Source: Leptidea sinapis (taxonomy: Eukaryota; Arthropoda; Insecta; Lepidoptera; Pieridae). From it: a DNA stretch of 64,000 nucleotides. Made by a program: the position numbers and the translations under genes. The stretch lies in the NCBI RefSeq assembly GCF_905404315.1, contig NC_066287.1, positions 1,116,001 to 1,180,000 on the forward strand, written 5' to 3'. Below are positions 57,919 through 64,000 of the stretch, piece after piece; position 1 is the first letter of the stretch; each line of letters begins with the position of its first letter. The notes under the pieces were generated by a model. That model saw only the letters and a list, made by a program, of their open reading frames with translations, had not been told where the DNA came from and ran no database searches.

Positions 57919-58237
57919 GCTTCAAATAATTATTGGGCGTGATTGTTAGTCTAGTTGTTTATCGTACGTCACTGTTAAAACCATAAAGCCTTGTCATTTT
58001 TGTTTAGTTTTCTTTCTCGAACCAAGAATATTTTAAAAAGTCTGTCGTTAAAAAGTGACTGTTTCATAATTTATTATGCCCGTAATTAAATTGCCTCAAG
58101 ACCTTATTATAATATAATATTGTATGAAATGACTATTATAATACTTAATGGATTTATATTATGTTACCTTGTTAATCGATACAAAGTTTTTTTTAGTCTG
58201 TAGGCTATTTTGTGATATATAATAGGTTATCTAGAAC

Positions 58238-58590
58238 CACGGACTAGTAAAAAAATAAGGACTCCGTGTCACCTTACATAACAGTGTAGCACCAAAACAC
58301 ACATACATACATAGCCCCACGCACACTACTCCGATAGGCGGCCATTATGAGAATTATTGTTAACTTCTGTGACAGATCAGTTTGCGTTTCAATAAAATAG
58401 TTTAAAGGTGCCGTCGTGCGTTGTGAAAAAGTGTAAAAACGATACGATATAAGTATTTGTGGCCATATATGATTATTTAAGGGAGAAAAAATTGTGTAAC
58501 TAGTATCCCCCGTAACCGCACACACACTAGCACAACGGTGCTTCACTTGCTAATATCACGGCTTGGAGTCCTTTTTTTTACTTGTCCGTA
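58238..58590. mobile_element. P-superfamily-like MITE, copy C
   Basis: Ends CACGGACTAGTAAAAAAATA and TTTTTTTTACTTGTCCGTA, with an 8-bp duplication with one mismatch (TCTAGAAC at 58230-58237, TGTAGAAC at 58591-58598). The interior reads PSCVVKKCKND after a GTG where copy B has ATG. 353 bp. Confidence 0.8.
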
Positions 58591-58599
58591 TGTAGAACG

Positions 58600-59304
58600 C
58601 AGATTTATATAATATGATTGTTCTCTAAATCTCAACACTACACCTTAAGTCTTGACACTTGCTTAGTTAAAAAAAATCCACTTAAAGATGTAGGAAAATG
58701 TAAAATTGTCGACACAAACATATTTTGTCTTTTTTTTATAAGTTTTCGTTGAATGTGGAGTGTTTATTTTAAGTACGCATAAAAAATAACTCAAAACGAT
58801 TTTTTTAACTTCAACTGAGTAGCTGTTATTAGGATAACATCAAAATTAAAAATGCTTTTTTCCATATGTGATCAAAATTTAAATCATATCATAAAAATAA
58901 CTATATTTAAATGTCATATTGAGTTATGGTCAAATTGATTGAGCCAAGTTCAACGAGAATAATAGAAAATAATATAGCACATAATAATGAAAACTATTTT
59001 CATTTCTTTGTATTGATTAATTACTTTGTCTAACTTTAACTATTCTCATTGTAGTAAATAAAAAAATATAAAATCTATGTAAAGAGGAAACTTTGACGCT
59101 TATTTGTCATTTTTGACAAGCGACATTTGCTTGATTAAGTTTTAACTCACTTAAATTATAGAAGCATGTAAGGCCGGTAAATTCGCATGAAATCTTGGTG
59201 CTATTACCGTATACTTACGTCAATTGCGGCTCTGACACAGTCAATTGGGGATTACACTCAATAAACTCACAAAGGTGTATGGATATTATCCACATAAACA
59301 TATT
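58600..59304. other. Intergenic DNA, no gene seen
   Basis: AT-rich, no coding similarity or repeat edge recognised. Confidence 0.4.
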
Positions 59305-59707
59305 CGGCTTTACAAATAAACTTGGTATAAAGTTATACCTGAGAATAAACCAGGAATATGCAAAATGTTTACTAATAGACTTTTACGTATTTTGTGTGTT
59401 AGTGTTATTCTCTCCCTCTTCTCTCTCAGAGCGCCATTTGTTTCCAAAGCGGTAGTAGTATCTAGTATATTAGAAATGACATCAAAAAGAATTCTAAAGG
59501 AATCAATTTTGAGAAAATAAGTGCTTTTTATGGGTTTATTCGGACGTATAATGTTTCCCGCGTTTATTTGCAAGGCTGCATGACATTCAAAAGTTGACAT
59601 AGCAAAGTTCAGAATTATCATTATTGACAATGTTGTGAGTGATATAGTCAACAATATGCATATTCTTGGTTTATTCTAACTTTATACCTAGTTTATTTGT
59701 AAGGCCG
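59305..59707. mobile_element. CGGCCTTA-ended MITE, copy 2, carrying a LINE-C tail
   Basis: Arms as in copy 1 (CGGCTTTACAAATAAACTTG ... TTATTTGTAAGGCCG). The middle contains 59402-59529, a LINE-C 3' end (CAGAGCGCCATTTGTTTCCA, AATTCTAAAGGAATCAATTT), before the MITE resumes at GGGTTTATTCGGACGTATAA. Confidence 0.75.
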
Positions 59708-59791
59708 ATTATGTTTATAGATGAAAGTAGTCCTACAATCTAAAGTCCTACAAGCAATCTTATTAAGTTCGTTTAAACTTTGCGCATTTTC

Positions 59792-59891
59792 ATTGGCTGC
59801 TAAAGCTCAACGCGCCAAATTGATTGGCTGTTGAAAGTCGAAGCGCGCAATCTATTGGCTGCTATAATAGCTGCTTAAATTTAATTGGCTG
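59792..59891. repeat. 31-bp tandem repeat with four CCAAT boxes
   Basis: ATTGGCTG occurs at 59792, 59823, 59854 and 59884, spaced 31, 31 and 30 bases; between them are GCGCGC-type and AAAGCTCAA-like segments. The inverse, CAGCCAAT, is a CCAAT box. Confidence 0.8.
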
Positions 59892-60294
59892 AAAACTTTA
59901 AAATAAATTTAAGAGCGAGGTTTTATAATATTTGTATATTAGATGAGGTACCAATTTGTTTATTAGAATAAATGGGGGTTTATACTTAGTTGTTTTATTT
60001 TTTACTGTCACAAAATACGACATACTTAAATATAGCAGATCTCTAGGTCTGCCTTTTACAATATTTTTTGATGAACTATACGTGCTGGATTACAATCAAG
60101 AAAAAGGCTAAAGGCAAAAATAATATGTCGTTATTTGTCGATATTGAATCATTATTTCGGCTGAACAAGTCAACTTCTCTTGGTCTTGAAACAAACTATC
60201 CAGGGTAGTCCAACTACGAAAAATTTGACTCGGCTGGGCAGCGAAATCTGCGTAATACTATCTCGTCACCACACAGTGTTTCAAAACAAGCTTT

Positions 60295-60500
60295 CTAGTG
60301 GGAGGCTTTGCACAGGGTGCCGGCTAGATTATGGGTACCACAACGGCGCCTATTTCAGCCGTGAAGCAGTAATGTGTAACCATTATTGTATTTCGGTCTG
60401 AAGGTTGCCGTAGCTAGTGAAATTACTGGGCAAATGAGACTGAACTGACCGACTCAATGTGTCGAGCGCATTTGTAGTGCAGCTCAGAATTATGGTGATG
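60295..60500 (+). repeat. Rep-A retroposon copy (3'-truncated)
   Basis: TAGTGGGAGGCTTTGCACAG, TAGATTATGGGTACCACAAC, GTATTTCGGTCTGAAGGTTG; ends after GTAGTGCAGCTCAGAATTAT. Confidence 0.7.
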
Positions 60501-60649
60501 TTGTTTTTTTGTTTTCCTATAATATGATCGCCAAATATCATATAGGTTGACCAGTTTTTTAGACAATATACCTGGATTAGTCAGCATTATTATACTGATG
60601 TTCCTATAAATTTTATTTATCGTAATTAAGTACACCTAAGTATGGTATA

Positions 60650-61050
60650 TAAGATATTGCGTAGAGACGTCGCTTCATTGTGTGTCTTCTACCGTATTTA
60701 TCACGGGGAGTGTTCCGAAGAGTTATTTCACCTGATTCCTGCCGACGAATTCCACCCTCGCACGACAACCCCAAAAATTAGGATATCATCCCCATCAGCT
60801 GGATGTGTGGTGGTTTTCAAGGAAGTTTCTTCCTCGTACTACAAAGCTGTGGAATGAGCTTCCTTGTTCGGTGTTTCCGGGACGATACGGCATGGGTACT
60901 TTAAAAAAAAGCGCGTACACCTTTAAAGGCTGGCAACACTCCTGTGATTTCTCTGGTGTTGCAAGATAATGTGGAAGGCGGTGATCACTTAACACCAGGT
61001 GAACGAGCGTAGTCGTTTGTCCTCCTTTTCCTTAAATAAAAATATATAAG
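60650..61050 (+). repeat. LINE-A 3' end
   Basis: GCGTAGAGACGTCGCTTCAT, CTACCGTATTTATCACGGGG, ACTACAAAGCTGTGGAATGA, GTGATCACTTAACACCAGGT, then CCTTTTCCTTAAATAAAAAT tail. Frameshifts present. Confidence 0.8.
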
Positions 61051-62164
61051 ATGTACATTCTACGTTCAATTGGTTTGTGATTTCTTCGTATTAGTGTAGA
61101 AACGGAGGACATTTTCCTTACTATCAGGTGAGTCGACATATGTCTTAAATATATTCCTAATCTATTCAAAGCTTTAAAATAAAACAAAATCTCGATGTTC
61201 TTCTTTATTAGAATAAACATGCCCGCTTAACCACAGCTAATAAAAAAAAAACGTTACAAAATTCAAAATAAACTTAACGAAAATCTAACATGGCCGTACA
61301 AAATTTATTTACAAATAAAATCAATTAATCACATTGCCATAACGTAAACAATAAAAATACATAAAAACGTTGTACTTTAAATCGTTAAAGGTACGAATAC
61401 TCATTTGAAGTTGTTAAAGATTATACACAATAAATAATATTACTGAGTAATAATGTCAAAATAAGATTCCCTTTAGAAAAAAAATTGGCTGTATGGTCTT
61501 TGACCCTTGCCAATGATTGAAAACTGACAACTTTGTCAAACTCAGATAAAACCATTATGGCGGGAATAATTATAAACATTATCTAGACTTTTTTTTAAAG
61601 GTCACGCAGTGATAGATATGATAACTGTTTTATTTATTATACATTTTTCTTGAAAACGTTGAATGGAATGTGTTATCAAGCATAAAAAGCTAGAAAAACC
61701 AATAAACTAAAATACCCGTACCAATAACATGTTTAACATAAAAAATAAACAATATTCATCATAAACTTCTTACATAATACAATTATTAGAGAATAAAATT
61801 CAGTTTGAGATTACAATGCAAATCGCTGTTAGTCTTAAATTTTTAACATAGAGATTTTAAGGTAAATATTTTATAAGCTGTATAGTAATAAAAAATACCT
61901 TTTTAACGTAGAAAAGTAAAATCGGGAACGCTGGTTTTGTTTTACTAAATAGATTTTGATTAATTTTGTTGAGATATTCCAACAGCTAATTTGCATTGTA
62001 ACTTAACACCGTAGACAAAATTGTGTACAACACACACAAACATTCATAAGGTACGTCAAGTAGAGAGAAAATACTTTAAATGTTTCAATAACGCGAAATA
62101 CTATAAATTTAAATGTTTACATACGAAGCGAAAGTTTAATAATATTTACGCAATCAATGGGCTA
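61051..62164. other. Intergenic DNA, no gene seen
   Basis: Very AT-rich; only short frames. Confidence 0.4.
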
Positions 62165-62474
62165 ACGGCCGTTCCCAATATTCAGTCTATCTGTTACTTG
62201 AGATAAAAATCGTAACTAGCATTGACTTTTCTGTCCCAATAAACTTATCGACGGTAACACACCTTATCCGTAGACGCTCAATCAATGGAACGACATATAG
62301 CTTACCAGCGATAGAAGTTTGTATGGAAATTGCAATTCACGCGTCCCAATATAAGGCGATAAGAATGACTTATCGGGTATATTGGGACAGCTTCAGATTA
62401 TTGACAGCTAATTACTGACAGTAGAAGGTAGTAATTTATTTCTTATCTGTAGATAGTGTATTGGGAATGGCCGT
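62165..62474. mobile_element. TA-MITE, complete copy
   Basis: Ends ACGGCCGTTCCCAATA and TATTGGGAATGGCCGT, flanked by TA on both sides (62163-62164, 62475-62476), as for Tc1/mariner-mobilised elements. 310 bp. A second copy sits inside the hAT element at 28584-29321. Confidence 0.8.
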
Positions 62475-62476
62475 TA

Positions 62477-64000
62477 GGCCGTACTTACTCCGATCGGGTA
62501 TTTCAGTTGCACATTGGCATTCACCGTCGTATAACCATGTTTTGGGTTAAAAGTTTAATTAAAATTTTCACTGAGATGTTTCACATTGGACTCTTCATCT
62601 TTCGGTATTTTTAATATGATTTCACTTAAGTTACCTATAACTAAAGGTTATATCGGTATGTTAGTTTTTTAGTTTTATTAATTTAGAGCATTGGTAATAA
62701 GACCATCAGCTCAAACCAAAATACGTTAATAAATAATTTTTCAATATACTCTACGTTTATGGACAAAAAAATCTTGCTGAACTCTGACTAACTGAACTGT
62801 ACCAATTTTGTTTACCTATTTCATGCAATTTCAAAAAAATCTTATCGATGAAGCAAAGGCCATTAATGATTCGGTTTCTGATCAACCCGAACGATCTAAG
62901 TCAAAATATATATTATCTGGGGGATTCGGGTAAACAATTATTCTGCTTTCATACTTCTGCCATGCCCAGCATTTGATAAATATAGAACCAACATGCTTCA
63001 CACAGGCGGCGCCTTCTTTGAGACATTCTGGCCACGCATAATGTCATTATTACCGACAGAAATGAAAACTTGAACATTAACGTTGTGCATTTTAGAATAT
63101 TTTGGAATGGTTAGGGAATAATTTCGCACGAATTGCTTTATTTATTAGTATAAAAGTACTATCATTCATGTTGTTAAATACAATATTCATTTATTGCGCT
63201 ATCGTACACAAAATTGACATTTTATATTAATTCCATAAAAACATTAACCCTTTTAGAACTAACTTTCAGAATTATTTTAAATTAAAAAGTTTATCTCTCA
63301 GAAAAATCAACTTTCATCCATAATTTCAACAACTGTCTTACGAATTATCGATCAGGTCACGTACCTGACGCCAGTTTAATAATTAATACCCATCCCAAAG
63401 AAGAAAAGTGCTCAATGCCGCTAAAGAAATTTTCACTTAAAAAAAAAAGGAATAGCTTAAAGAAAATGATTAAAAAAACATCACCTAGTTATGATATAAA
63501 ACTGCTTAATGTCTTTAAGCACACCTTTGCGCTTCCGATTTTAGACTGCGAATGATATGTCATTATATACACATATAACGACATATCATTGAGATGTCAG
63601 GATAAAAAGGCAAGCCATGTCAACTGAAACACCAATCAAAGTGAATGACGTCATGGCTCAGTAGATATCCACGTGTCGCTTGAAGCTTTCATACAGCTTA
63701 CTTCATTGCCGAAATATTCTTCTTCGAAATTATAGAAGAGGAAATGTGTCTCTTATTCAGAACAGAACCTTAAAAATTTCAAATTGCTTTTACCAAGCAG
63801 CATTCGAAGCTATCCAAAATTTTCCTCACCATAAAAAGCGCAAATATTATCAACAATTTTCAACCACAGATTGCAAAACAAACTAGGATAAACAGTTTAT
63901 ATATCGTAGAGCGAAAATGAGCACATCATCTATTATATACTTTTTCTGGCGGTCGTTTTTGACTATGCCTTCACGATATTCTATTTCGATCTTTAATCCA
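62477..64000. other. Intergenic DNA, no gene seen
   Basis: A decayed hairpin-family palindrome lies near 63425 and a strong hairpin at 63551-63590. The open frame 63680-63886 has no recognised similarity. Confidence 0.4.
63551..63590. other. 18-bp stem-loop with 4-base loop
   Basis: AATGATATGTCATTATAT, loop ACAC, ATATAACGACATATCATT: 17 of 18 positions pair. Short for a pre-miRNA; it could be a foldback element. Confidence 0.8.

Noticed and set aside
63551..63590. microRNA precursor
   Set aside because: Stem of 18 bp with a 4-base loop is too short for a metazoan pre-miRNA.
1..64000. CRISPR arrays, operons or bacterial genes
   Set aside because: No regularly spaced direct repeats with unique spacers; split genes, polyadenylation signals and LINEs show a eukaryotic nuclear genome.

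Overview
The window looks like nuclear DNA of a moth or butterfly (Lepidoptera). It is AT-rich, has small exons separated by kilobase introns, carries TAGGTACC-type low-complexity sequence, and is packed with recurring retroposon and MITE families of the kind usual in lepidopteran introns. Two conserved host genes lie in divergent orientation, and almost everything else is transposable elements (TEs) or intergenic DNA. I could not identify the species.

Layout. 1-4.3 kb: LINE, mariner and MITE relics. 4.3-12.45 kb, minus strand: a five-exon gene for the nascent polypeptide-associated complex alpha subunit (NACA; 211 aa as assembled). Three of its four introns each carry a copy of what I read as one box C/D snoRNA family. 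12.45-20.4 kb: intergenic, with a fairly intact LINE (13.7-16.3 kb), a SWIM-finger transposon relic, hairpins and two adjacent minisatellites. 20.4-55.2 kb, plus strand: an eight-exon ACBD5-type gene (282 aa as assembled) encoding an acyl-CoA-binding, tail-anchored peroxisomal protein with an FFAT-like motif. Its first intron is about 20.9 kb. It holds a nearly intact Tc1-like transposon, a nested hAT/MITE complex, two P-superfamily MITEs and a 6.1-kb Ty3/gypsy retrotransposon inserted into an older LINE. 55.2-64 kb: intergenic, MITE-rich, no host gene recognised.

How the parts work together. NACA acts on nascent chains at the ribosome. The snoRNA guides predicted in its introns match a conserved stretch of 28S rRNA, so host gene and guest RNAs would both serve translation. 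ACBD5 proteins tether peroxisomes to the ER and handle very-long-chain acyl-CoA; the predicted domains (ACB, FFAT-like, coiled coil, C-terminal membrane anchor) fit that role. The TE layer gives readable insertion histories: gypsy into LINE with a GTAT duplication, hAT into a MITE with GTCTAGAT, three P-like MITEs with 8-bp duplications, and a TTA-duplicating MITE with a pre-insertion copy of its target elsewhere in the window.

All exon joins were derived by eye from GT/AG sites, reading-frame phase and family similarity. Repeat boundaries are approximate unless a target-site duplication is named. Repeat family names (Rep-A, MITE-1, LINE-A and so on) are mine and are used only within this window.
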